Assembly (NCBI GenBank): GCA_018985225.1
Contig: JADGIF010000031.1
Location: forward strand, 1-25,000
From: Amoeboradix gromovi
Lineage: Eukaryota > Sanchytriomycota > Sanchytriomycetes > Sanchytriales > Sanchytriaceae
Reading direction: 5' to 3'
Length of the DNA: 25,000 nt
Positions 16,387 through 24,935 of the stretch are shown here, one piece after another. The translations under genes and the position numbers were made by a program. The first letter of the stretch is position 1. Every line of letters starts with the position of its first letter. Under the pieces are notes generated by a model. That model did not search any database. It saw nothing but the letters and a program-made list of their open reading frames with translations, and was not told where the DNA came from.

Positions 16387-17250
16387 TTGGAGAGACCACC
16401 AATTTCAGAACTAGTTGTACCCTTCTTTCTTCCAGACTTTAAGTTTCGAATGCTTGATGTGCAAGACAAGGATATTATAAAAGTGTTTCTGAACCACTAT
16501 GAAATGTATGAATCTGAAGATTTAGTAGTCAATGAAAGTGAACTATACCACAAACAGACAGTGCCAGAAAACTTGACAGAATTATACGACCGCGTTATGC
16601 AATGTGAAAGGAAAAGCCTTGTTGAATGCTATAGGAGTTTAACTAATGGTGAGAAGAGTGATATGTTTTTAACGAATACATTTTCTTGCTTTTCTAAATT
16701 TGGTCTCTATGGGAAGGAGTATATAGAGGTGGACACGCATATAGAATTTACTCCAGATCCCAAAGCAATGATTCCGATTATTAACCTTTTAGATAGAAAT
16801 TGTACACCGAAAAGATATCTTGTTTGTACTACAGTGAAGAAATCGAATATTAGTGATATTTCAGATAATTTATATTGCGGATCCTATCGCATGGTTTCGA
16901 AGACCTACATGGCAATAAATATTCCACTTTTGAAAATATTGTTGAACGAATGCAGCGATACAGATTTAAGAGATCAAATTGGATATGAAATTATGGTTGC
17001 AACGGGCCGCACAACTTGGTATTGGGAGCGTGTCGGGCAGTGGTGTGATATTATTGAACTACTATTTAGTCCAGAAGAGTTTATGAACAGATTCATAAAA
17101 TTCTTCAAGAAAAAAGTGACGGCAGGTCAACTAGCTGAGATCTTCTCAGATAAGCCTTATAAGATTATGAATAGCTTTCAAAGAAATGAAATCAGGGTAG
17201 CGACGATGACTTGTTTAGATTTGCTGAAATCTAATTTGATTGTACAATAA
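16387..17250 (+). CDS. Hypothetical protein, 287 codons (first ATG at 16450)
   Basis: A long undisturbed frame ends at TAA 17248-17250. The first codon after the TAG is TTG; the first ATG is at 16450, giving 266 residues. The translation has normal globular composition, with helices, aromatic patches (ATGRTTWYWERVGQWC) and ten or so Cys, but no membrane helix or motif I recognise. Because it is in phase with the upstream frame across TAG 16384, the original protein was probably longer and membrane-anchored. It may now be translated from 16450 or be a pseudogene whose 3' part is still open. The 280 bp after it contain the motif gaaccctaaaacctc at 17386-17400. Confidence 0.45.
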   Translation: MERPPISELVVPFFLPDFKFRMLDVQDKDIIKVFLNHYEMYESEDLVVNESELYHKQTVPENLTELYDRVMQCERKSLVECYRSLTNGEKSDMFLTNTFSCFSKFGLYGKEYIEVDTHIEFTPDPKAMIPIINLLDRNCTPKRYLVCTTVKKSNISDISDNLYCGSYRMVSKTYMAINIPLLKILLNECSDTDLRDQIGYEIMVATGRTTWYWERVGQWCDIIELLFSPEEFMNRFIKFFKKKVTAGQLAEIFSDKPYKIMNSFQRNEIRVATMTCLDLLKSNLIVQ

Positions 17251-17385
17251 CTGAATAAACCTATTACTATATAACTGCCAATATTCTATTTAGTGTTTGA
17301 TACACCATCGACACTATTAGCTAACGCATGAGCCCCATATCCTAACATCGCGATAACACGTTTCCTGGAAACGAATGATAATGCT

Positions 17386-17400
17386 GAACCCTAAAACCTC
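17386..17400 (+). repeat. Telomere-like motif GAACCCTAAAACCTC
   Basis: Diverged member of the 15-bp gaaccccaaaacccc family seen from 8155, at 13878 and from 15022, all on the same strand. No recognisable copy of the ~170-bp body precedes it. Confidence 0.35.
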
Positions 17401-17529
17401 TAAGAATCTTTTTCTGCACCAAGATCCATAGCAGACAGTTTTTTTGTGCATTCCTTGACCCAATCAATGCTCATGTTTGCTTTGAGTGCCCTCGGAGCGA
17501 TTAGAAATTGAGCTTGCCATCGCAATGCT

Positions 17530-18063
17530 ATGATACTCATTTATTTTCAAATGATATTTGCATTGCCAAAATTTGTCATCCCGCGGTACCAATCAAAATC
17601 TTCACTCATTACTCAAATTCTAACCACTGGTAAGTTATTTGATAAATACCGTGAGCTTCATTATCCTGCGGCGCTACAAGGGTTGCCAGAAAGCTTAAAT
17701 AGATAAAACTTGGAAAACAAGTCAAAGAACGACTTGAAGAAATTGAGTGATAAATACACTTTCCAAGCCGCGAGGTTGAAGCATGCGATTTCCGCTCATA
17801 CTTATCAAAATGGCAGTAATATTTGGAAAACCATTATGAGGGAAAATCCCGATTTGAGAAAGATTCAAAGCTTTTCAATCCACGGATTCAGATTTAATCT
17901 CGCCCATAATACGATTGTGCGATCAAATGGGGATTTTGCCTACAATCAAAATGGTGAGTCTTTAAGAAAGCAAACTATAACGCATAACTTACAAGGTATG
18001 AGGAGTGGATTTCCATCGAGATCCGCTGCTATTCAACCTACGCGTGTTGTCGTGCGACCTTAA
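17530..18063 (+). pseudogene. Hypothetical protein gene with one in-frame TAA
   Basis: From ATG 17530 (or 17551) the frame reads a short hydrophobic start (ILIYFQMIFALPKFVIPRY) and a polar stretch to TAA 17704-17706, then continues in the same frame for 118 codons to TAA 18061-18063 with equally good protein composition (KKLSDKYTFQAARLKHAISA onward). Joined, it is a protein of about 170 residues with a basic, Arg-rich C-terminal tail. The family is not recognised. The second half has no early ATG, which supports a single nonsense mutation in one gene over two separate genes. CAA to TAA is one base change. The N-terminal hydrophobic piece may be a signal or anchor. Confidence 0.4.
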
Positions 18064-18386
18064 TAAATCAAGAATTTAAAGCCAAAAATGGTATTTGAGA
18101 AACTTCATATGCTGGGAGCGTTGCAACAGAGTTTTCTTTCGTAGCAACTGATTCAACGGTATTTTTGCGTACTTTTTGACAAGTTTTGTCTGAAGCACTT
18201 GATACCTTTTCTGTTTCACAATATTAAATTCCCATTTTGAAATCCATTGTCTTAATGATTTTAAATTTGATGCAACTATTTTAATCTTAAAATCATTCAG
18301 CTACGTTCTTTACTTTTGTCATCCGCCTTACTCAACATTTTCACTTTCGTTAGAATTTGTTATATCGGAAACTTGTTGGAGGCAAC

Positions 18387-18850
18387 ATGTCAGACAACAT
18401 AATTGAATTCAGAGATTCTTCCAATAATAATAGGTATTGGCATGAGACTACTCTAGGAGAGATGAAAGCCATTTTTAAAACTTTTCAAGATATGTCTATG
18501 AAAATGAATGGCATAGAAACTAAGAAATTGTTCTTGTTGCAGTATTTGCGTGAGAAATACAAACTTGATCCAAACGACTGCTACCAGAAGCTCTTTTGAT
18601 AACAAGCAAAAATGACAACAAGATATTACCAAATGCGCGGCTGTGCGATGGCTATTCATTTCAAGTAGAAATCTCAAAAGAAATGCCTGTCGGGGCAAGC
18701 GCGTTGCTATAGTTGTCCAAATATAAATCTGTGGTACGATACCTTTCAAAATATACTCCAGATGAGCTCATATTATTTGGTGTTACCGTTTTAGCGTATG
18801 CTGTTAGAGACCAAGGTAGAGTATTAGCCAGTAGTCTTTACAACGGGTAA
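18387..18850 (+). pseudogene. Small unknown gene with a frameshift and an in-frame TAG
   Basis: ATG 18387 opens an acidic/basic helical protein (MSDNIIEFRDSSNNNRYWHE onward) that ends at TGA 18597-18599. Near 18590 the neighbouring frame takes over (LLITSKNDNKILPNARLCDG), runs through TAG 18710-18712 and ends at TAA 18848-18850. Joined, it is about 154 codons. The last part (LILFGVTVLAYAVRDQGRVL) has a weakly hydrophobic helix. There is no family recognition. The first 70 codons could still be made as a short protein. The minus-strand ORF 18453-18749 is its shadow. Confidence 0.35.
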
Positions 18851-18893
18851 AAGCAAAGCATTCAAAAAACAAGCTAGATTTATTTACTAGCTC

Positions 18894-20029
18894 TTATGAT
18901 GACTTCAGATCCAAATGTGTTTTGATAGGAACAATTTTTGCAATTCTAACTTCGACATAGGTATCCTTGTAGTAATCATTTACAATAGACATCGATTGCA
19001 GCTTGAATAAACTGCACCAAAAAAGATCAAATCCGTCGAATTTCGACATAATAGCAGTGTGCAATATTGGCAGACCCAGTCTAAGCTGTAATTCGGTTCA
19101 GTCTTGGAAATACTGTGCCATCAGCCATAATTTGCATTCTGCATCCGAGAACATATATTTATGTACGCTATTATTAACATCATTATGCAAGAGCTCTTTC
19201 TCTGTTCTTAAGTTGTAAGATGTTGATCTACTGCAAATGGCTATCCCAGATATCGCGTGAATGTATAACAATGAACCAAGTTACGTCTTCCCAAAGCACA
19301 ACTGATTCAAAGTCAACAAAATCTCTTGCTTTCATCAACCCATTATAGTCGTTTCTTTGTACAACTCTCACATTGTAGGGAATCTGTAGACGTGTTATCT
19401 CGTGTATTCGCTGATGCCACAAATACTCTTTAAGAATATGTTAGAGTGAAAAGGGTGAATTAAACCTCGTAACTGAATTTGACCACTGTTTTTAATACAC
19501 TTTATACATCGCTGCTCTGACCATATGTTGTCTTGAATTGATTTATACTTTAGATATCAAATGAAATGGGTAACATTGCACCATAAGATTTAATCATTTC
19601 CTTGCAGATATCCGTCCCAACAGTCTGGCTTTCTTTAATTTTCTCTATTGAGCTTTCCTCAATATTTTTCATTCATCGAATCGTATAAACATAATTGTGA
19701 AGAAACGTTCTTAACTTGAGCTTAAAAATCTTTTAATTTAGTTATACAATTTAGAGAACTATCATCTTCCTCCAGGAAACATTTGCCATGTTCTGACACA
19801 TTTTTGCAGTTGAACCAGATGTATATTTTAAAAATATTTGCAGATCTCTGAATGACTTTTGAATTATTTCTAGTGGAGTTTGCATATCATCTGTTATTAA
19901 AGAGTCCATAGTACTGTATTTTTTCGTCTCATCAATCGGGGAGGGGGGTACTGCCTTGACAAACTCAAATAACTCTGATCTCTTTATTCGGTTTAAATCG
20001 AACAAGAAAATCTTTGAACATTTTAACGA
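18894..20029 (-). pseudogene. Large unknown protein gene, multiply disrupted
   Basis: A succession of protein-like frames covers about 1.1 kb of the minus strand. From 5' to 3' they are: a 92-codon segment ending TAA 19753-19751 (IFLFDLNRIKRSELFEFVKA onward); a segment starting near 19690 (KNIEESSIEKIKESQTVGTD); a Cys pair region (SEQRCIKCIKNSGQIQLRGL); a 70-codon segment with YNVRVVQRNDYNGLMKARDF and VVLWEDVTWFIVIHSRDIWD ending TAG 19230-19228; and a final frame with TGA 19100-19098 ending TAA 18896-18894. At least three frameshifts and three stops separate them. The joined length is about 370 codons. The family is unknown. The strand, spacing and continuous quality argue for one gene, not several. 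Confidence 0.4.
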
Positions 20030-20120
20030 TTTTTATTATAACCTGCTTTTTGTAAGACAATCTCAAAATCTGAAAATAGTTGCCGCCTACAGTATTCTAA
20101 TTAGCCAAGATAAATAGTGA

Positions 20121-20832
20121 ATGAGTGAAACTACCCCAAAACTTCAAAGAGTCCAACAGATATTGTGACAATAGACAAGGTTTTGATACAAGCTTGCCAT
20201 TTCTTTTACAGATATAATCCCCAAAACGTGGAAGTGATTAAGGAATTATCTTAACCTTCAGCTTCCATTGCAAGTAAACAAAGTGGTAATAAATATCAAT
20301 TCGAGAAGAATACTGCTATGATTCACGCATTGGACGCTTTTAAAGAATATTGATGTGTTGGCTCAGGACCGGATATCAAGCATAGCGTGAAACTTATGCT
20401 GACTCATTCTCTCAGAAGATCGAAAATTTCAAACTTGACTTGTTCTTCAAACTTATACTTAGGTTCCCATTTAAAGCATGAAAAATTGAAAAATAATTTT
20501 GCTGACCTCGCAATTGGAATTGCAACAAGCCCCATCGTTAAAAATGACAAGGTTGTGGTCGATTTTGAGAATCTCCCTTGTTTAGTAGTTCAAGTCAAAA
20601 AGGACTAGTATTTAAAACTGAACACTTTGAGCAGCTCAAAATCTATATAAAGATAACAAATTCTAAATTTGGAGTACTGACTAATTTTTCGGAATGGCGA
20701 CTTTACAAAACCAAAGAGGGACAACTTAGTGATAAGCCAGAAAAAGTCTTGTTTATTGGCCAGCAATTAGGAAAAGATGTATCGGAAGTTTCCTCTCTTG
20801 TCCAGGAATACATCAAAAAAATAATGGCTTGA
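20121..20832 (+). pseudogene. PD-(D/E)XK nuclease-like (HsdR N-terminal type) pseudogene
   Basis: ATG 20121 opens MSETTP, then the signal shifts frame at the run ccccaaaa (20134-20141). The new frame crosses TAA 20252-20254 and TGA 20351-20353 and reaches FADLAIGI and LPCLVVQVKK, the pattern of the Asp...(Glu/Gln)-x-Lys core of PD-(D/E)XK nucleases. At the A5 run 20597-20601 a one-base shift moves to the last frame, FEQLKIYIKITNSKFGVLTN then FSEWRLYK, very like the block after the catalytic core in type I restriction HsdR N-terminal and related proteins (a helix, then FGvLTNg-eW-lY). It ends at TGA 20830-20832. Two indels and two stops make it inactive; the catalytic Glu position reads Gln. 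Such standalone domains occur in prokaryotes, viruses and some protists. Confidence 0.5.
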
Positions 20833-21120
20833 TGCGTATGGTTAATAAATAAACAATAAATAACAAATTAATTAATAACTGTACACTTTATTCAATAAAT
20901 CATTATTTATATCAAATGGCATCTGGTGCTAATTTTCTACTATCTTTCACTTTATGAAATATCTCTTCTGCTCTATTAATATCAAACACGATCTTTTAAA
21001 CATAAAACACAGAATGATATTTTCATCCCAGTTGCCCTAATATACTGCAATGCCATACCTCATAAGTGCTCTGAATCCAAACACAATTCCACACTTTTGC
21101 TGCATTTGACAGAGTTGATT
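20833..21120. other. Short intergenic stretch
   Basis: AT-rich, with no gene seen. It separates the nuclease pseudogene from the convergent IS607-type transposase; the left end of the transposon, if any remains, should lie here, but no diagnostic end was recognised. Confidence 0.3.
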
Positions 21121-21747
21121 TTACTCTTGACGATTTTCCCGAAGCGCTTTTGTTCTTTCTTTTTTATTCCTCGCTGCCCTTCGTCCATACTTGGTTGCAA
21201 CAAAGACATTACAGATGGTAAGTAAGTCGTCAGCGAATTCTCTATCGGGGTTATTTTCGATCGCATTGAGAACCACGATTTCCATTCCATGATATCTACA
21301 GACGTCTTCAAATAATTCATATCCGAAGCGACAGAGTCTGTCTTTGTCCGCAATGGTGATTTTTTCCACTGCGTTCTCCTGTACAAGCTCGAGGAGTCTA
21401 GAGAATCCATGTCCCTTGAAATTGACTCCAGATCCAACGTCTTTGATAATTTCCGTACCTGGACATTGTTCTTGCATGTAAAGTACCTAACGTTCAAGAT
21501 CTTCCTTCTGATCTTGGGAGCTAACTCTACAATACACATATGATATCTTTTCCTCTTCAACGTGCCCAAACAAGTGTCTGATGTCCTTGCTTGAGTACAG
21601 TCGATTGCCTCCTGGCGTCTTGATGTACTCGACTTTTCCAGTTTCTGTCCATTTTCGCGACTGCGTATCGGATACATCAAATTCTTTCTTGACTGTAGCA
21701 ACTCTGATAAACTTGGAGTTCTTTTCATTTCGCATGGTAATGTGCAT
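21121..21747 (-). pseudogene. tnpA: IS607-family serine recombinase (TnpA), interrupted by TAG
   Basis: ATG 21747-21745 begins an N-terminal MerR-like DNA-binding domain (TPGGNRLYSSKDIRHLFG) followed by the serine-recombinase core: YVYCRVSS with the catalytic Ser, QKEDLER, then TAG 21489-21487. The same frame continues to IIKDVGSGVNF, then DKDRLCRFGYELFE with the conserved Asp-Arg...Arg, and a basic C-terminus, ending TAA 21123-21121. Total about 208 codons, normal for IS607 TnpA. The TAG occupies the position where this family almost always has Gln after LER (CAG to TAG is one transition). The conserved Arg expected in the NFKR-type motif is Gly here (NFKGHGF), so the protein was probably dead even without the stop. 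A longer ORF on the same strand in another frame (21060-21851) is a shadow. Confidence 0.8.
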
Positions 21748-22017
21748 TCATATTCCTTTAACACCGCTTTTACATGTAAATGAAAACATGTGTAGTGATA
21801 GTGTATATAAAAACACAAAGATAATATAACATACATACTAAAAAATACCATTTATTTCAAGAATTGTCTATTTTTGTTAAATCTTCGACTAGATGTCAGC
21901 GGGTGGATAAGATTCTCCAACATACCATACTCCAACGATTAACCACATGGATGGTAGAAATATATACAGGAAAACAATCGTATCCATTGACATTTCTAAT
22001 AATACATACAAATAAAA
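21748..22017. other. Flank of the IS607-type gene
   Basis: No gene is seen. The plus-strand 61-codon frame at 21864-22049 has no protein character. It should contain the promoter and right end of the transposase element. Confidence 0.3.
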
Positions 22018-22414
22018 TTATTTACTTGCCATCATTAAATTCCAGGTAGTCTTAATATCTGTTTTATAACGAGTTGCAATCACAGCTAATGCTGCAGCGG
22101 TTAAAATTGCACCACCGACTTATTTTGGATCAACTGACTTTGGTTTGATAATATGTTGCATCATACCAAGTCCAAGACATCCCAAAACTTGTACCTGCGC
22201 ATCTATTTCTAAGTTAAATTGTATTTACCTCTAAGTATGATATTATCAAACAATTGATCTTCTACTGCTTTGGCTTTTTCGCTAGCCAAATTGGAACAAA
22301 TCAATGCAACTGCGTCTGCAGTAAAGTGTCTACAATTTTTTGTAAATCATTGTAAGTGGTCACAGTAAATTCTTCCAAGAAATATGGGATGCACTCTATG
22401 ATAACGAGACTATA
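22018..22414 (-). pseudogene. Small unknown gene with C-terminal membrane helix, frameshifted
   Basis: On the minus strand, reading starts after a TGA near 22417 with IECIPYFLEEFTVTTYNDL. It shifts near 22330 to FTADAVALICSNLASEKAKA, shifts again near 22218 to LEIDAQVQVLGCLGLGMMQH, passes a TAA and ends with a hydrophobic helix, VGGAILTAAALAVIATRY, and TAA 22020-22018. It is about 125 codons in total with at least two indels and one stop. A helical protein anchored by its C-terminus is the likely original form; the family is unknown. Confidence 0.4.
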
Positions 22415-22582
22415 TCAAGAGTTTCAAAAAGTAAACTTGATGTTTTTGACTAGAGGTAATCAAGAGGTATCTTATGATCCTGGTTTGGTGTTTATAAGAG
22501 TAAATCTCTTTATATGGTTCTATAGTACAAACAACTCTGGTATTACTCTGTGTATACGAGACTAATCATTGAATTTGATTGG

Positions 22583-23446
22583 ATGATGAAATTGTCAAAA
22601 CCAGAAATCTCCCCAATCATGGAAATTTTAAAAAAAGAGTTGATTGAGTTGGGGTATGTAGAATCAGACATAGATAACTTCATTGCTGATTTAACCAAAC
22701 ATAAAGTGTCTGAGGACGATAACAGTTCACTTTTTAAGATGATTAGAGGAAAAAAAGGAGATTCATCAGCAACAAAGGAATTCGAACAGCGAATGCAAAC
22801 AATAACAAGCGAGCTGTCTGCACAGGGAGCCAATACACCACAGTTATTATTGGAATTAGTAGGTCTGTCTTTAGATTTTAGTTCATTGCACCGGAGAAAT
22901 GTCAAGTTGATACAGGATTTAGATTTCAAGGAACAGGAAAAGGACCAATGGAGACAATTGGCAGAGCAGCGTGGGATAAGCTTATTTAAATTGATCTCCA
23001 GTGTATGCATTTCCGACGTCTTGTCAAGACTTCCTGGGCAGCTTCAAGATCATTTTAAACTGAATTTCGGAACGCAGGCTCAATGGGATGCAATATACAC
23101 ACAACTGAATTTAGATATGGCAATTTTAACCTTTGATCTATTTCAAAGTGGTAATTACAGCAACATTGGAGCAGACACATTGAGCTTATTCAAAGCCTTT
23201 GATTCATTCTGTAAATCCAAGGGTATATCATTGGAAAAGAATATGTTGAAAGGATTGCAGATCAAGAAAGAAAGAAATATTGTTATGTTGCATGTCAAAT
23301 TTACTGGTCAAGAGACAGACGCAACTGACATCATCAAGGCATGCCATGTATTTGGTGATTACTCTGCTTTGTTGGACAAGGAGCAAACTGCTTTGATTAA
23401 TGATTTGTGGTCTATTGCAAAAGTACTTGGAGTTTACAACAAGTGA
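22583..23446 (+). CDS. Hypothetical alpha-helical protein, 287 residues
   Basis: An intact frame runs from tandem ATGs at 22583/22586 to TGA 23444-23446; the frame is open a little further upstream to a GTG at 22550 but the ATG pair is the natural start. Composition is acidic and helical with regular Leu spacing (for example LLLELVGLSLDFSSLHRRN and DILKELIEL-like N-terminal helices), with no signal peptide or membrane segment. A Gln/Glu/Lys/Arg-rich stretch at about residues 125-140 may be a short coiled coil. I do not recognise a family. It is the longest undamaged gene in the right third and contrasts with the decayed genes to its left. The minus ORF 22543-23010 is its shadow. Confidence 0.65.
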   Translation: MMKLSKPEISPIMEILKKELIELGYVESDIDNFIADLTKHKVSEDDNSSLFKMIRGKKGDSSATKEFEQRMQTITSELSAQGANTPQLLLELVGLSLDFSSLHRRNVKLIQDLDFKEQEKDQWRQLAEQRGISLFKLISSVCISDVLSRLPGQLQDHFKLNFGTQAQWDAIYTQLNLDMAILTFDLFQSGNYSNIGADTLSLFKAFDSFCKSKGISLEKNMLKGLQIKKERNIVMLHVKFTGQETDATDIIKACHVFGDYSALLDKEQTALINDLWSIAKVLGVYNK

Positions 23447-24158
23447 GTTGAAATAAATTCTATATTTAAATTGTTTTCAAATTTCCAACTTGTTGTAGAA
23501 CTTCAAAGTAACTCTGAAAAATGACTCCTATTGATACCAAGAATCAAGATTTGGAAATTCAAATGGAGCTGCTAACAATGGTGTTGCTTGTGATACAATT
23601 CTTTATTTAAATTCTTCTCAGATTGCACTATAATGCTCTGAATTGAATGTAAAGCAGTTTTCATTTTCACAGCAACATGAATGAAACCAATCCTAGTCTC
23701 GTTTTCATAATGTAAACTTCAATTTGACTTTAAATCGATGTTTCTCAATAACTTTATTTTCACCCTGGTCTAGAAATCACAGAGTGTGTCCCATATGTAT
23801 GAATCTCGGCCATACGCATATTTGAGCAAGAGCCCGTGGTCGGCTATATTTACTACAATAACAAAACCCATAGATAGTGGTCTATATGGAGTATACTGCA
23901 ACATTTCAACAAATTGTGCAATATGTTATGCGCATTTTATGATTTGAAGTTGCCTGTGGTAACTGAATATCGCTTGACAATACCTCGTCAGAATGCTAGC
24001 AGCTGCTTCATATTTACTATTTTGAGGCTTAGACAACTATAGCACCCCGATTATGACTATGTTGCAACCATAGTTGCAGCGGAACATACATCTTGGCGGT
24101 GATTGTAAAAATAAATCTCAAATTACTTGTATCATCATTTACTTACTTTCTACTGTGT
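23447..24158. other. Intergenic, one possible 29-codon ORF
   Basis: A 29-codon ATG frame at 23521-23610 ends in a short hydrophobic stretch (TMVLLVIQFFI), but nothing supports its being a gene. No RNA gene or repeat is recognised in the rest. Confidence 0.3.
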
Positions 24159-24935
24159 TCACGATGATTTAGCATCAGCCATTGATCTGCGATACACTCT
24201 ATAATTTGAATCAATCAAATATCTTGCATCCGCGTTTAATGCTATGCCTCTGAGTGTTTTCTCTTGTCCAATAGGTTGCTCGTTTAACTTCCATGGACCT
24301 TCCATGGATTTGGAACAATAAAATTCTCCTTTGATATCGCTAATTCCGCAGACAACTCCTCCGAACAGATCGAGAGATGTGAACGTCATACCCTCGTATG
24401 CTAGCAGAGTCCATGCAGGTTCAAGAATGCTCTTCGTGCAATAGATCTGACCGTCGGTTCCGATTGCGCATGCTCCTACACCGTTGATTGATACTTTTGA
24501 AAAGGTGTGTCGGTCCGATATGTCAGCCCATTCAGTTTTCGAATCTCTGCAAATAATGCGCCCATCAGATGTGACATAGCAAAACGAATCCACATCCGTT
24601 TCCTTATCCGTATAGATATCGATTGCAGTTGGAGTCGTGTTCTCTAGGACAGCAACTGGAAGCCATTTAGGTGCACCAGGTGAAATATCCCATGTGCATG
24701 TAATCGTATCATCTTTCGTAACTCCACAGGCTCTTACCGACTTGCCTTTGTCAGTAATAGAGATTGTCTTGAAACTACCCGATTTTTTTGTGTATGTCGT
24801 GCCATCAATTGGGGCGCAATTCAATACGCTGCTGTTATCAATTCCGCAAACAGTGCTTGATGATACGGATATTTGAGTAAACTTCCAGCCGATTAATCTT
24901 GGCCAGTCAGCATATGCAAAACCAGCAAACATCAT
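24159..24935 (-). CDS. Beta-propeller-like (tectonin/RCC1-type) repeat protein with five Cys pairs
   Basis: The frame of 258 codons runs from ATG 24935-24933 to TGA. Five hairpins of the form Cys-Gly/Tyr/Ala-x(7-9)-Cys recur every 37-49 residues: Cys 30/40, 70/80, 119/129, 156/166 and 196/207, each followed by a Trp/Phe-containing strand. This is the rhythm of tectonin or RCC1-like beta-propeller blades with one disulfide hairpin per blade; a sixth blade (LIDSNYRVYRR) lacks Cys. The disulfides imply a secreted protein. The start MMFAGFAYADW looks like the end of a signal peptide (cleavage after AYA), but the hydrophobic core is absent, so the first exon may lie beyond the right edge; the frame is open upstream for 13 more codons to a TAA. 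Lectin-like binding is a family-level guess. Confidence 0.6.
   Translation of the reverse strand: MMFAGFAYADWPRLIGWKFTQISVSSSTVCGIDNSSVLNCAPIDGTTYTKKSGSFKTISITDKGKSVRACGVTKDDTITCTWDISPGAPKWLPVAVLENTTPTAIDIYTDKETDVDSFCYVTSDGRIICRDSKTEWADISDRHTFSKVSINGVGACAIGTDGQIYCTKSILEPAWTLLAYEGMTFTSLDLFGGVVCGISDIKGEFYCSKSMEGPWKLNEQPIGQEKTLRGIALNADARYLIDSNYRVYRRSMADAKSS

Noticed and set aside
6286-21489. Reassigned stop codon: TAG (perhaps Gln) read through at 6286, 16384, 18710 and, on the minus strand, 21489, each followed by good protein in the same frame
   Set aside because: The helicase has about 30 Gln codons, all CAA/CAG, and ends at TAG right after a CaaX box; the damaged genes also contain in-frame TAA (17704, 20252, 6847) and TGA (11578, 19100, 20351) and frameshifts. 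Pseudogene decay explains all. Finding TAG in place of Gln across intact housekeeping genes would revive the idea.
21060-21851. 264-codon ORF on the minus strand, longer than the transposase frames
   Set aside because: It is the out-of-frame reading of the IS607-type gene, with Ser/Arg/Lys-biased composition and no domain.
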